Below, piece after piece: positions 30,779 through 40,213 of a stretch of DNA of 64,000 bases. Source of the DNA: Rhodoferax potami (lineage in GTDB: Bacteria; Pseudomonadota; Gammaproteobacteria; Burkholderiales; Burkholderiaceae_C); contig NZ_JAVBIK010000001.1 in the NCBI RefSeq assembly GCF_032193805.1, forward strand, positions 3,245,001 through 3,309,000, written 5' to 3'. The notes under the pieces were generated by a model that searched no databases, was not told the origin of the DNA, and saw nothing but the letters and a program-made list of their open reading frames with translations. Both the position numbers and the translations under genes were made by a program. Each line of letters opens with the position of its first letter. Within the stretch, counting starts at the first letter, position 1.

Positions 30779-30855
30779 AGGCGCATAGCTCAGCTGGTTA
30801 GAGCACCACCTTGACATGGTGGGGGTCGTTGGTTCGAGTCCAATTGCGCCTACCA
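30779..30855 (+). tRNA. tRNA-Val (GAC)
   Basis: 77-base cloverleaf. Acceptor AGGCGCA / TGCGCCT, TAGCTCAG D-arm, anticodon loop TTGACAT (GAC), GGTTCGAGTCC T-arm, encoded CCA. A -10 like TATACT lies at 30753-30758. Confidence 0.97.
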
Positions 30856-30921
30856 ACATTTTCCTATAAGGCTCCATCTAGGGTATTCCTAGGTCGGCGC
30901 CAAGCGGTCTCTCTCTAGAAT

Positions 30922-30938
30922 GTGCTGCACTGCAACAC
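30922..30938. promoter_or_regulatory. Candidate PhaR autoregulatory operator
   Basis: GTGCTGCA, C, TGCAACAC: 7 of 8 bases pair. It sits 36 bases before phaR. PhaR proteins autoregulate and bind TGC-rich sites, so this is the likely operator. Confidence 0.5.
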
Positions 30939-30974
30939 TTACTTGGCTCACACACCCGGTGCAGAGCGATCGAC

Positions 30975-31424
30975 ATGCAAAAAACTTCCAGTAAAGATTC
31001 CAAGGCTTCCCAGCGGGTCATCAAAAAATACCCCAACCGGCGTTTGTACGACACCGACACGTCGACTTACATCACGCTGGCGGAAATCAAGCAGCTGGTG
31101 ATGGATAGCGAGTCTTTTGCGGTGGTGGATGCGAAATCGGGTGAAGACCTGACGCGAAGCATCTTGCTGCAGATTATTTTGGAAGAAGAGGCCAATGGGT
31201 CTCCAATGTTCACCGCGCCCGTGTTGTCCAACATCATCCGCTTTTATGGCCATGCCATGCAGGGCATGATGGGTGGTTACCTTGAAAAAAACATGCAAGC
31301 GTTGATGGACATGCAGGCGCCCATGGTGCAGGGCGTAATGGGTAACAACATGTTCCAGCAGATGCAGGAACACATGCAAAAACAAACTGAGCAATTCCTC
31401 GGTACCTTCGGCATCAAGCGTTAA
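30975..31424 (+). CDS. phaR: Polyhydroxyalkanoate synthesis repressor
   Basis: A DNA-binding repressor of PHA granule genes that also binds PHA granules and so derepresses when polymer is present. The N-terminal PhaR domain (about 12-75) has RVIKKYPNRRLYDTDTSTYI, highly conserved, followed by a phasin-like helical part with MGGYLEKNMQALMDMQ. 149 residues is short for the family (about 180-190 in Ralstonia); the acidic/Ala-rich tail is missing, a natural variation in this group. phaZ lies elsewhere in the window. tRNA-Val precedes it by 119 bases. Confidence 0.93.
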   Translation: MQKTSSKDSKASQRVIKKYPNRRLYDTDTSTYITLAEIKQLVMDSESFAVVDAKSGEDLTRSILLQIILEEEANGSPMFTAPVLSNIIRFYGHAMQGMMGGYLEKNMQALMDMQAPMVQGVMGNNMFQQMQEHMQKQTEQFLGTFGIKR

Positions 31425-31469
31425 GCTGGTTGGCGGGTCTCTGAGGGGCGGGCTCTGGAACTTCACACT

Positions 31470-32873
31470 ATGACTGAAATTTTGAACTCCGTCCCGGCTG
31501 CGAATGCCGCCCCCAAGGTAGGTTTTGTGAGTTTGGGTTGCCCCAAGGCGCTGACAGACTCCGAGCTCATCCTGACCCAATTGAGTGCCGAGGGATATCA
31601 AACGTCAAAGACCTTCCAGGGCGCTGACTTGGTCATCGTCAATACCTGCGGATTTATCGATGATGCGGTGAAAGAGAGCCTGGACACCATCGGAGAGGCG
31701 CTGGCGGAAAACGGGCGCGTCATCGTGACGGGTTGCCTCGGTGCCAAGACCACTGAAGGTGGTGAGAACATGGTGCGCCAGATGCACCCGAAAGTGCTCG
31801 CGGTGACCGGTCCCCATGCGACCCAGGAGGTGATGGATGCTGTGCATACCAATCTGCCAAAACCGCACGACCCATTTTTGGATCTGGTTCCGCAATCTTT
31901 TGGTGTGGCGGGCATCAAGCTCACACCGCGCCATTACGCGTATTTGAAAATCAGTGAGGGTTGCAATCACCGTTGCACCTTCTGCATCATCCCCAGCATG
32001 CGTGGCGACTTGGTGTCCCGTCCGATTGGCGATGTTCTGAACGAAGCGCGTGCCTTGTTTGAGGGTGGCGTGAAAGAGCTGTTGGTCATCAGCCAAGATA
32101 CATCGGCTTATGGCGTCGACGTCAAGTACCGCACCGGATTTTGGGATGGCAAGCCCGTGAAGACCCGTATGTTGGAGCTGGTGCAGGCGCTTGGTGATAT
32201 CGCTGAGCCTTATGGCGCCTGGGTCCGGTTGCACTATGTCTACCCCTACCCCAGTGTGGATGAAATTGTGCCTTTGATGGCGACAGGCCGTGTGCTGCCT
32301 TACCTGGATGTTCCTTTGCAACATAGCCACCCTGATGTGCTGCGCCGGATGAAGCGGCCTGCCAGTGGTGAAAAAAACCTGGAGCGTTTGCAGCAGTGGC
32401 GCGAAGCTTGCCCGGAGTTGGTGGTGCGCAGTACGTTTATTGCAGGCTTCCCTGGTGAGGCTGAAGAAGAGTTTGAGCACCTGCTCGACTTTGTGCGAGA
32501 AGCCCAGATTGACCGTGCAGGTTGCTTTGCCTACAGCGCAGTAAATGGCGCAACCGCCAATGACTTGCCCGGAATGTTGCCGGTGGAAGTTCGCGAGGAG
32601 CGTCGCGCCCGCTTCATGCAGGTGGCTGAAGAAGTATCTGCAGCTCGTTTGCAGCGCCGTGTCGGCTCTGTGATGCAAGTGCTGGTGGATTCTGCGCCAG
32701 CGTTGGGTCGCAAAGGCGGAGTTGGGCGTAGCTACGCGGATGCTCCAGAAATTGACGGCGTGGTGCGTTTGTTGCCACCTGAGAAAATCAGCAAGACGTT
32801 GAAAGTGGGTGAGTTCACCAAGGCGCGAATTGTGAGCGCGCAAGGTCACGATTTGGTCGCACTTCCCATCTGA
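31470..32873 (+). CDS. rimO: Ribosomal protein S12 methylthiotransferase
   Basis: Radical-SAM enzyme that adds a methylthio group to Asp of ribosomal protein S12. 467 residues. The N-terminal UPF0004 domain has NTCGF and TGCLG cysteines for the second cluster, then the radical-SAM motif CNHRCTFC (about 160) and a C-terminal TRAM domain. It lies 45 bases after phaR. Two hairpins follow it. Confidence 0.97.
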   Translation: MTEILNSVPAANAAPKVGFVSLGCPKALTDSELILTQLSAEGYQTSKTFQGADLVIVNTCGFIDDAVKESLDTIGEALAENGRVIVTGCLGAKTTEGGENMVRQMHPKVLAVTGPHATQEVMDAVHTNLPKPHDPFLDLVPQSFGVAGIKLTPRHYAYLKISEGCNHRCTFCIIPSMRGDLVSRPIGDVLNEARALFEGGVKELLVISQDTSAYGVDVKYRTGFWDGKPVKTRMLELVQALGDIAEPYGAWVRLHYVYPYPSVDEIVPLMATGRVLPYLDVPLQHSHPDVLRRMKRPASGEKNLERLQQWREACPELVVRSTFIAGFPGEAEEEFEHLLDFVREAQIDRAGCFAYSAVNGATANDLPGMLPVEVREERRARFMQVAEEVSAARLQRRVGSVMQVLVDSAPALGRKGGVGRSYADAPEIDGVVRLLPPEKISKTLKVGEFTKARIVSAQGHDLVALPI

Positions 32874-32881
32874 TTTTTAGT

Positions 32882-32909
32882 CACTGACCGATGCATCTAA
32901 CGGTCAGTG
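32882..32909 (+). terminator. Hairpin just after rimO
   Basis: Stem CACTGACCG / CGGTCAGTG with a 10-base loop, 8 bases past the rimO stop. No T-run; it may protect the 3' end of the mRNA. Confidence 0.45.
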
Positions 32910-32930
32910 GCACGAATCACACAGGCAAAA

Positions 32931-32958
32931 AAAAGCCGCTGTTTTCACAGCGGCTTTT
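32931..32958. terminator. Bidirectional terminator between rimO and tRNA-Leu
   Basis: Perfect 11-bp stem AAAAGCCGCTG / CAGCGGCTTTT, with T-runs or A-runs on either side. Confidence 0.85.
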
Positions 32959-32979
32959 CATTAACTACATTACCATTGT

Positions 32980-33064
<85 letters not shown>

Positions 33065-33081
33065 ATCTCAGGAAAGAGAGA

Positions 33082-33112
33082 AGTATATCAAACATTTAGG
33101 CCAAAACAGCAA
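33082..33112 (-). promoter_or_regulatory. tRNA-Leu promoter overlapping the rnr start
   Basis: On the minus strand, TTGCTG (33107-33112) and TATACT (33082-33087), 19 bases apart. The -35 box touches the probable rnr start codon at 33114. Confidence 0.5.
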
Positions 33113-33113
33113 T

Positions 33114-35381
33114 TTGCTGGAAGAAGTTGAAGGAATTGTTCAAGGGCATCGGGATGGACATGGTTTTGTGTCCCGCGATGACGGTGCTCCTGATATTTAT
33201 CTTCCCCCTAACGAAATGCGGGCTGTGCTGCACAAAGACCACGTCAAGGTCCGTATCGTGCGCAGTGATCGCAAAGGTCGCCCCGAGGGGCGTGTTGTTG
33301 AAATCACCGAGCGCTCTAATCAACCGATCATTGGCCGCCTGTTGCAGGAAAGCGGTGTTTGGCTGGTTGCGCCGGAAGACAAGCGTTACGGCCAGGATGT
33401 GTTGATTCCGAAGGGCGCTACCAGTGTGGCAAAGCCTGGCCAGGTGGTGGTCGTAGAACTGATTGAGCCGCCTGCGCTGTTCGGTCAGCCTGTGGGGCGC
33501 ATCAAAGAAGTACTGGGTGAAGTGGATGACCCCGGTATGGAAATCGAAATCGCCGTGCGCAAGTACAGCGTGCCGCATGAGTTTTCTGATGCTTGTGTGG
33601 CGATGGCGCGGACATTGCCAGACAAGGTGCGTCCGCAAGACAAGCTACAACGTATTGATTTGACAGACATCCCTTTGGTCACCATCGATGGTGAAGATGC
33701 TCGGGATTTTGATGATGCGGTGTACTGTGAGCCCGCAACCAAAGGGCGTGGCAAGACGGCGCTCAAAGGTTGGCGTTTGTTGGTGGCAATTGCCGATGTC
33801 AGTCACTACGTGGAAACGGGCAACGCCATCGATGTGGATGCGTATGACCGAGCCACCAGCGTGTACTTTCCGCGCCGTGTCATCCCTATGCTGCCGGAAA
33901 AACTGTCTAACGGTTTGTGCTCGTTGAACCTGGAAGTTGAACGGCTGTGCATGGTGTGCGATATGTTCGTCACCGAGGACGGCGAGGTCGATGCCTACCA
34001 GTTTTACCCCGCAGTCATGTGGAGTCACGCTCGGTTCACTTACACCGAAGTGGCGGCCATTCTTGGCAATACACGGGGGCCCGAAGCTAGCAAGCGCAAA
34101 GAGCGTGTGCAGGATCTCTTGAACTTGCATGGTGTTTATCAAGCATTGCTCAAATCCCGCCACAAGCGGGGTGCGGTGGATTTCGAGACGACCGAGACAC
34201 AGATTGTTTGCGATGAAAACGGTCGGATCGAAAAGATCGTGCCGCGTACTCGCAACACAGCGCATCGATTGATTGAAGAGGCCATGCTCGCAGCGAACGT
34301 CTGCAGTGCGGACTTCATTGCCCATAACAAGCACCAGGGCCTGTTCCGAGTGCATGAGGGTCCGACGCCTGAGAAGCAGGAAATATTGCGTAGCTATTTG
34401 AAGGCCAGTGGCATTGGCATGACGATCAGTGACAACCCCGCACCGGGCGAGTTTCAGGCGATTGCTGAGGCGACTAAAGACAGACCCGACGCGCAGCAGA
34501 TTCACTCGATGCTGTTGCGCTCCATGTCACAGGCCATTTACACGCCGATCAATAGCGGACATTTCGGCTTGTCGTTCGATGCTTACACGCACTTCACCAG
34601 CCCGATCCGGCGCTACCCGGATTTGTTGGTGCACCGTGTGATCAAGGCCATTCTTGCCAAGACCAAATACCAACTCCCGGCACTGCCTACGCCCGGTGAG
34701 GCGCATGCCAAGCTTGCAAGGCGTCTGGAAAAAAATCTGGCTTCGAGGGTGAGCAATCCGGAAACCAAGCCCAAGAAGCTCAATGCGGAAGGTACCGCTT
34801 GGCAAGCGGCTGGTCTGCATTGCAGTGCCAATGAGCGTCGGGCGGATGAGGCTAGTCGGGATGTGGAAGCATGGCTCAAATGCAAGTACATGCGCGAGCA
34901 CTTGGGTGAGGAGTATTCAGGGGTTGTATCCTCGGCGACCACGTTTGGTTTGTTCGTGACGCTCGATGCCATGTACGTAGAGGGCTTGGTTCATATCACC
35001 GAGTTGGGCGGGGAGTATTTCCGTTTCGATGAAGCCCGGCAGGAGCTACGCGGAGAGCGGACAGGTATTCGCTATGCGATCGGTACCCGGGTTCGTATCC
35101 AAGTGAGTCGTGTGGATTTGGATGGTCGCAAGATCGATTTCCGATTGGTTCAAGACGGTCAGGGTCCTCTCCCCAAGATGCCCGCCGACAAAGGGCATAC
35201 CCGTGATTCAAAATCGGGGCGCGCTGAATTCGGTGATCGCCCAGATCTGGATCCGCCGCACTCGCCGATCTTCAAGGGCAAAGTCAGGCAGCAACGGTCA
35301 GCGGCAAAAGCGACCAAGAGTAGCCGTTCTGCAGACAAAACAGCACCCTCGGTAAAAAAGACAGCGAAGAAACGGCGATAA
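33114..35381 (+). CDS. rnr: Ribonuclease R
   Basis: A processive 3'-5' exoribonuclease that degrades structured RNA. 755 residues from the TTG at 33114. In order: cold-shock domain (GIVQGHRDGHGFVSR), a second OB domain, the RNB catalytic domain with TIDGEDARDFDDAVY (the four Asp site, about residue 200), and S1 (about 600) with a basic Lys/Arg tail. The open frame upstream crosses tRNA-Leu and a terminator, so it must start later. No ATG lies before the cold-shock domain, and the winged helix found in E. coli RNase R is absent. The start codon is therefore uncertain (TTG 33114 or CTG 33117). Confidence 0.9.
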   Translation: MLEEVEGIVQGHRDGHGFVSRDDGAPDIYLPPNEMRAVLHKDHVKVRIVRSDRKGRPEGRVVEITERSNQPIIGRLLQESGVWLVAPEDKRYGQDVLIPKGATSVAKPGQVVVVELIEPPALFGQPVGRIKEVLGEVDDPGMEIEIAVRKYSVPHEFSDACVAMARTLPDKVRPQDKLQRIDLTDIPLVTIDGEDARDFDDAVYCEPATKGRGKTALKGWRLLVAIADVSHYVETGNAIDVDAYDRATSVYFPRRVIPMLPEKLSNGLCSLNLEVERLCMVCDMFVTEDGEVDAYQFYPAVMWSHARFTYTEVAAILGNTRGPEASKRKERVQDLLNLHGVYQALLKSRHKRGAVDFETTETQIVCDENGRIEKIVPRTRNTAHRLIEEAMLAANVCSADFIAHNKHQGLFRVHEGPTPEKQEILRSYLKASGIGMTISDNPAPGEFQAIAEATKDRPDAQQIHSMLLRSMSQAIYTPINSGHFGLSFDAYTHFTSPIRRYPDLLVHRVIKAILAKTKYQLPALPTPGEAHAKLARRLEKNLASRVSNPETKPKKLNAEGTAWQAAGLHCSANERRADEASRDVEAWLKCKYMREHLGEEYSGVVSSATTFGLFVTLDAMYVEGLVHITELGGEYFRFDEARQELRGERTGIRYAIGTRVRIQVSRVDLDGRKIDFRLVQDGQGPLPKMPADKGHTRDSKSGRAEFGDRPDLDPPHSPIFKGKVRQQRSAAKATKSSRSADKTAPSVKKTAKKRR

Positions 35382-35397
35382 GAGCTGCAATCAAGAC

Positions 35398-35420
35398 TGC
35401 TATAAAAATGGGAGCTGCTA
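35398..35420 (-). repeat. Degenerate copy of the dispersed repeat
   Basis: On the minus strand AGCAGCT, then CCCATTTTT, then ATAGCA. It overlaps the left arm of the rnr terminator. Confidence 0.45.
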
Positions 35421-35455
35421 GTCCCTGTTAAATGGGGGCTAGCAGCTTTTTTTAT
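35413..35455. terminator. rnr terminator
   Basis: AGCTGCTAG / CTAGCAGCT extended by CCC/GGG, followed by eight T. It sits between the convergent rnr and nnr genes and overlaps the nnr stop. Confidence 0.85.
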
Positions 35456-36906
35456 AGGTGTTCGATCAGGCGACTGGCAGTCAAGGTTGTTTGCTGTGGC
35501 CATTGGTCTGCCAACAGCCCATGGATATAACAAGATTCTGACGCAGCTTCCCAAGCTGTGCTGCGCTGTGACAAGAGTGTGCCGGTTAGGCCCGCAAGTA
35601 CATCGCCCGTTCCACCGATGGCGAGACGGCCATTGCCTGTGGGGTTGATGCGTGGCTTTCGACCAGGGGCTGCGATCACACTGCCTGACCCTTTCAGTAT
35701 GACCGTGCATTGAAACGTTTCCGCCAATCTCTGGGCCGCGTCGAGCCGGTTGGCTTGGATCTGGGTGGTCTTGCACCCAAGCAAGCGCGCGGCTTCCAGC
35801 GGGTGAGGCGTTATCACCGTGGTGTCGGCGCGGCGCTGGACAAGTGCCTGTGCAAGGTCTGGTCTGATTGCAATCGCATTCAGTGCGTCAGCATCAATGA
35901 CCAGGCGCTCTGCAAGCTCTAGCCAGTGGGGTAAATGGTGGCCGATATCGTGCTCACCCCCGCAGCCGGCAACGACCGTAAGGCCTTGGTGTGGCAGCGT
36001 GTCGGGGCTGCGCAGCATGATATCGGGCGGAATACCCACGCCTTGTAGTCCTTCGCTGTTCAAGAACGCGAGAAAGACCCGGCCGGCACCCGCGTGCAAG
36101 GCGGCGCAAGCCGCCAAAACTGCGGCACCTTGCATGCCCAGTGCCCCGCCCACGATCGCGACATCTCCAAAGCTTCCCTTGTGACTTGCGTGGGGTCTGG
36201 GGAGGGGCTTGGGTGTCGGGTTCAAGGTGCACCGGATGTGTTCAGTCGTGCTCTCCGTCCCTAGTTTGTGCAGCCAGATGTCACCGCATACATCCCGACC
36301 TTGGTGGGTAAACAATCCCGGTTTCAACCCAACAAGGCTCAAAGTGGCAGACGCTTGCACCACCGGTTCGAACGTAGAACCGGTGTCGGCATCCAGGCCG
36401 CTCGGGACGTCAATCGCAAAGGTGGGCTTTGCTGCTTGATTGATGCGTTTGATCCACTCCGCATAAGGTGGCTCAGGGTGGCGTTGAAGTCCGATGCCGA
36501 GGAGGGCGTCTATACAAACATCCCAGCTATCTGGCGCCTCGTGGTGCACTGCGATACCTTCAGCGACCAAACGGGTCCAAGCCCTGGACGCATCAGCAGG
36601 AGCGCTTTTTGGGCTTTTGACAGCACTTACGTATACGGTTTTGCCCCAGCGATGGAGATGGATGGCAGCTTCAGCGCCATCTCCACCGTTATTGCCGTTG
36701 CCACATGCGATCCAAAAAAAATGTGCGTGTGGGGCTTGAGCGAGTACCCAGCGCGCAATCGCTAGTCCGGCTTGCTCCATCAAGCCAGGTTGGCCGATGA
36801 TCGGCTCGGTAGATGCTTCGATTGCTCGTATGTCAGCGCTGGAGAGCAGCGGTATTTCTGTGGTCGGTTTGGCGCTTTGGTGGCTTGCGATCCACTCAAA
36901 ACTCAT
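35452..36906 (-). CDS. nnr: Bifunctional NAD(P)H-hydrate epimerase/dehydratase
   Basis: It repairs damaged NAD(P)H hydrates. 484 residues. The N-terminal YjeF epimerase domain (about 10-215) has GNGNNGGDGAEAAIHLHRWG, and the C-terminal ADP-dependent dehydratase (about 225-480) has GDVAIVGGALGMQGAAVLA and GGTGDVLAGLTG. Start 36906 is chosen for AAGGTG 6 bases upstream; it overlaps the end of the MBL gene, so the two are coupled. Last gene of the DAO-HDOD-MBL-nnr run. Confidence 0.93.
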   Translation of the reverse strand: MSFEWIASHQSAKPTTEIPLLSSADIRAIEASTEPIIGQPGLMEQAGLAIARWVLAQAPHAHFFWIACGNGNNGGDGAEAAIHLHRWGKTVYVSAVKSPKSAPADASRAWTRLVAEGIAVHHEAPDSWDVCIDALLGIGLQRHPEPPYAEWIKRINQAAKPTFAIDVPSGLDADTGSTFEPVVQASATLSLVGLKPGLFTHQGRDVCGDIWLHKLGTESTTEHIRCTLNPTPKPLPRPHASHKGSFGDVAIVGGALGMQGAAVLAACAALHAGAGRVFLAFLNSEGLQGVGIPPDIMLRSPDTLPHQGLTVVAGCGGEHDIGHHLPHWLELAERLVIDADALNAIAIRPDLAQALVQRRADTTVITPHPLEAARLLGCKTTQIQANRLDAAQRLAETFQCTVILKGSGSVIAAPGRKPRINPTGNGRLAIGGTGDVLAGLTGTLLSQRSTAWEAASESCYIHGLLADQWPQQTTLTASRLIEHL

Positions 36907-37783
36907 AGGTATCACCTTCGCGAGCCAATCGTATGTCAAGCCCATGTTGGGGTGCGCCGTGTTGGCTCAGTGCTTTTGCGAAGGCGCTTTCCAGCGCATC
37001 ATCGCTACGAGTGGGTTCGTGATGGGTGCAAAAAAGCACTTGGACTCCAGCCTGCTGGGCGAGTTCAATGCTTGTGGCGAAGGTGCCATGCCCCCAGCCT
37101 TTTTTGGCAGGGTATTCCTCTGCGGTGTACGAGGTGTCTGCGATCAGCACATCTACGCCGCGAATGGCTTCGACGATCGCACGGTTCTTCTCGTCCACAA
37201 GGCTCTGATAGGCCGTGTAGCCTTCATCTTGAGGGTCGTAGATGTTGTAGGGGGGTTCGTGGTCACCGGTAAAAAAGACCGATTTACCGTTGCAATCGAT
37301 CCGATAGCCGAAATCCACTACCGGGTGATTGAGAAGACAAGGCGTTACCGTCGCGCTGCCGACTTGTACCGGCTCCCCCGGGGACAGGGTCACGTATTCA
37401 ATCCGCCCTTTCATTTCCTCCTCACGGACAGGAAAATAGCTGTATTGCAGCTGAACGGACATCACTTGCTCAATGCCTTTGCCCGATACGGGGTCAAAGC
37501 CGCCGTGAAGGCGCAGTGTATTCCCGGGGATGAAATTCGGGATAAAAAAGGGCAGCCCCTGGATGTGATCCCAGTGTGAGTGGGTAATCAGCACGTTGGC
37601 CGTAATCGGCATCTTGGCGAGCAATGTTTGCGACAAGGGGAAGATACCGGTGCCAGCATCCAGAATGATCAGCTCATTGTTGTCGGTGCGAATTTCAATG
37701 CAGGTGGTATTCCCGCCGTAGCGCACTGTGTGAGGCCCCGGCGAGGCAATGCTTCCCCGCACGCCCCAAAACCTGACTTTCAT
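36896..37783 (-). CDS. MBL-fold metallo-hydrolase
   Basis: A 295-residue metallo-beta-lactamase-fold hydrolase. It begins KVRFWGVRGSIASPGPHT and has the zinc motif THSHWDHIQG (about 70), then a later His in GDHEPPYN and HHEPTRSDD. The GVRGS start is typical of a subgroup of predicted phosphodiesterases. Substrate unknown. It lies 12 bases after the HDOD gene and overlaps nnr. Confidence 0.88.
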   Translation of the reverse strand: MKVRFWGVRGSIASPGPHTVRYGGNTTCIEIRTDNNELIILDAGTGIFPLSQTLLAKMPITANVLITHSHWDHIQGLPFFIPNFIPGNTLRLHGGFDPVSGKGIEQVMSVQLQYSYFPVREEEMKGRIEYVTLSPGEPVQVGSATVTPCLLNHPVVDFGYRIDCNGKSVFFTGDHEPPYNIYDPQDEGYTAYQSLVDEKNRAIVEAIRGVDVLIADTSYTAEEYPAKKGWGHGTFATSIELAQQAGVQVLFCTHHEPTRSDDALESAFAKALSQHGAPQHGLDIRLAREGDTYEF

Positions 37784-37795
37784 ACGCGAGTCCCC

Positions 37796-38638
37796 TTACA
37801 ACGTTGCGAACACTTGCGCCTCTTCGAAGATCACCCTCGGGTCGCCTAATGACGCTATGACTTCATCCAGTGTTCCCCCCAGTCGCTTTTGCAGCGCTGT
37901 GGGAAGTTCATCGATACGGTGATTTCCTGCAAATCCAAAGGCCAAGTGTTTGCTGATTTGGTTGGCGGCAAATACACAAGCAATCATGTCGGTGTCTTTG
38001 AAGTCGTGGGGCGACAAATGCCTGATTGTTTCAACCAGTGCGGGGGCGAAGCGCCATTTCTCTGCCAGCATGGCGCCTACGATGGAATGGTCTGCCCCGA
38101 TCATGGCTTGCAACGCGGTATGCAATGAAGAACCATCATTTGCACTTCGCTCCAAGGCGAGTTTGAATTCTTCGGGCATAAATTGCGCAAAAACGACTTT
38201 CCCAAAATCGTGCAGCAGGCCGGCGATAAAGCAATCCATCGGATCAGCGTCCTGAACCCTATTGGCGAGTTTCTTTGCGAGACCTGCCGTCGCAAGTGAA
38301 TGGAGCAGGTAAGCCTGCGCATCAAACCCTGCCTTGTTTTCTTGTGGAAGCATTCCGATGGCCGCAATGCTCAGGGCAAGGTTCTTGATAGTGTTGAAGC
38401 CCAAATAGACGACCGCATGCCCGATGGAGGTCACTTGACGAGGCAGGCTGTAGTACACCGAGTTCACGACCTTCAGGACTTTGACGGTAACAACCGGGTC
38501 TTTGTCGATGACATCAACCAGATCCTTCGGTGTGCTGTCCACGTTGCGGGTGAGCACCAGGATTTTTTCTACGCTTTTGGGGAATGCGGGCATTTTGTCC
38601 ACAGCCGCGGTGAGCTTTTGCGTAAGTTCCGGGCTCAT
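37796..38638 (-). CDS. HDOD-domain signalling protein
   Basis: A 280-residue protein made almost entirely of an HDOD domain (about 15-215), the non-catalytic relative of HD phosphohydrolases. Typical segments are MPAFPKSVEKIL, VVNSVYYSLPRQVTSIGHAVVYLG and GLLHDFGKVVFAQF; here the HD pair is kept, so catalysis is not excluded. HDOD proteins usually link to c-di-GMP, motility or stress. The partner here is unknown. Confidence 0.92.
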   Translation of the reverse strand: MSPELTQKLTAAVDKMPAFPKSVEKILVLTRNVDSTPKDLVDVIDKDPVVTVKVLKVVNSVYYSLPRQVTSIGHAVVYLGFNTIKNLALSIAAIGMLPQENKAGFDAQAYLLHSLATAGLAKKLANRVQDADPMDCFIAGLLHDFGKVVFAQFMPEEFKLALERSANDGSSLHTALQAMIGADHSIVGAMLAEKWRFAPALVETIRHLSPHDFKDTDMIACVFAANQISKHLAFGFAGNHRIDELPTALQKRLGGTLDEVIASLGDPRVIFEEAQVFATL

Positions 38639-38686
38639 GCGTTTCCCCTATGGTGTCTGTCTTGTTTAGAGAATGGAAGCAATCAA

Positions 38687-39940
38687 TTACCGGTTGAACC
38701 TCAGCGGGTGAAGGAAATCGCCCGAAAGGCTGGCTGGACGCCCCTCTATCTGTTCGCATAGTAATCGAGCGGAGCCGCTTGCCATTCCCCAGCCATTGGC
38801 ACCGTGCCCCAGGTTGATCCAGAGTCCCGGTGCACCTGCGTTCCCTACCAAGGGGAGACCGTCTGGTGTGTATCCACAACTTCCGCGCCACACCTGACTG
38901 CCACCCGCATAGTTTGCGGCTCCGGGGAAGTATTGGTCCAGCGCGTTAAAAAGTCGTGCAATCACCCGTTTGTCATGGTCGCCCGCGCTACCCCGATTGA
39001 GTTCCGCACCACCGCAAACGCGCAAGCGTTTGCCGAGTCTGCTGATGGTGATTCCAGTCTTGTGGTCCTGTACCGCACTTTTCGGAGCGTTCAGTGGTTC
39101 TCGAATGCCAACGCTCAGGGCGTAGGCGCTAAGTTCTGCAACGGCGCTGAGAGCAGGTGTTTTGAGCGTGATCTTGTTTCGCGCAGTGGACGTGCACAAC
39201 ACCACATGATCGAACACATGCTGCTCACAGCTTGCAAGCCGGAGCATGGGCTGGGCTCCTGCGACTACTTCCGTGACCTCGCTTTGGAACGCGAGTTTGC
39301 CACCAGCTTGGGTGAATTGCTGCTTGATGGCTAAGACAAATTGCCGACAGTTCATGACACGGTCTGTGGGCAAGCGGATAGCTTTGCGGATGTGGCCGTG
39401 GTTCTGTAGCGAAGGCTCGGCAACCTCAAGTTCAGATGCCTCTAGCACTTGGAACGGCATCTCCAGCGCTTTCATGCTGTTCAAAACTCTGTGGAATGTG
39501 TTGAGCTCTTCGTCATTGCGCAGAAGAATCAATTGCCCGTCACTTTGTTCCAGCTCCAGCATGCTGTCTTTGATAGTGGCGTCGTTGATTTCGATGCTGC
39601 TTTGAATCAATTGTTGAGCGAACCGGATGCGACTTGTAACCGTCTCTTCGGCCCCATGGCTGGAGGACTGCCACAACCAGCGCAAGTCCGGTAATGAACC
39701 CTTGCGGAGCCGCGTGAGCTTTCGGGTAAGCTGGCTAAACCTGCTCAAGTGGTTCCCTGAAACTCCTACGCCTGAAAAAGGAAGTGCGTACGCCGGGCTG
39801 CAAATGCCTCCGTTTGCAAAGGTGCTGCCTTCACCCGCGGCTCCGTTTTTGTCAAAAACGGTAACTTCATGTCCCCGATTGCAGAGCTCCTGCGCTGCTG
39901 CGAGGCCAACCACACCTGCTCCCACTACCGCAATTTTCAT
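38687..39940 (-). CDS. DadA-like FAD-dependent amino acid oxidoreductase
   Basis: A 417-residue paralogue of DadA. The Rossmann motif VVGAGVVGLAAAQELCNRG and FANGGICSPAYALP are present, but the latter differs from the classical SYANGGQLS. The C-terminal part has GYTPDGLPLVGNAG and NLGHGANGWGMASGSA. It probably oxidises an amino acid (D-form or glycine-like), substrate unknown. It is not under a riboswitch. It starts the DAO-HDOD-MBL-nnr operon, 48 bases before HDOD. Confidence 0.85.
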   Translation of the reverse strand: MKIAVVGAGVVGLAAAQELCNRGHEVTVFDKNGAAGEGSTFANGGICSPAYALPFSGVGVSGNHLSRFSQLTRKLTRLRKGSLPDLRWLWQSSSHGAEETVTSRIRFAQQLIQSSIEINDATIKDSMLELEQSDGQLILLRNDEELNTFHRVLNSMKALEMPFQVLEASELEVAEPSLQNHGHIRKAIRLPTDRVMNCRQFVLAIKQQFTQAGGKLAFQSEVTEVVAGAQPMLRLASCEQHVFDHVVLCTSTARNKITLKTPALSAVAELSAYALSVGIREPLNAPKSAVQDHKTGITISRLGKRLRVCGGAELNRGSAGDHDKRVIARLFNALDQYFPGAANYAGGSQVWRGSCGYTPDGLPLVGNAGAPGLWINLGHGANGWGMASGSARLLCEQIEGRPASLSGDFLHPLRFNR

Positions 39941-40086
39941 TTCAGCTTTCGACTTGTGAATCTCTTGTCCAGATCCTGTATTTTTTCATAGCTTTAATGA
40001 ATTTTCCGCTGCAGATGCTGCCAAATTACGATCGTTCTTGCCGCTGTTCGCACAGGGCGCGCAGGCTATTCATGGGTGCTGCATGC

Positions 40087-40092
40087 TATACT
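40087..40092 (+). promoter_or_regulatory. Likely -10 box of the rpsB operon
   Basis: TATACT, with no strong -35 element upstream. It precedes the structured rpsB leader. Confidence 0.4.
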
Positions 40093-40100
40093 CGACTGGC

Positions 40101-40206
40101 TTAGGGGGTAAGTGCCCGCTAAGTAATCACAAATCGCCCCCCAAAGGTGTTGTGCCAGCGAGTAGCTGCGCAATCAGCGGGGCGGATTTCAGACCCAACC
40201 TTCGGA
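40101..40206 (+). promoter_or_regulatory. Structured rpsB leader, possible S2 autoregulation
   Basis: A hairpin at 40101-40122 (TTAG-GGG / CCC-CTAA, one mismatch) and a long-range stem AAATCGCCCC (40131-40140) with GGGGCGGATTT (40179-40189). S2 autoregulates its operon in other proteobacteria. Whether this leader does so is inferred. Confidence 0.4.
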
Positions 40207-40213
40207 GTTAAAT

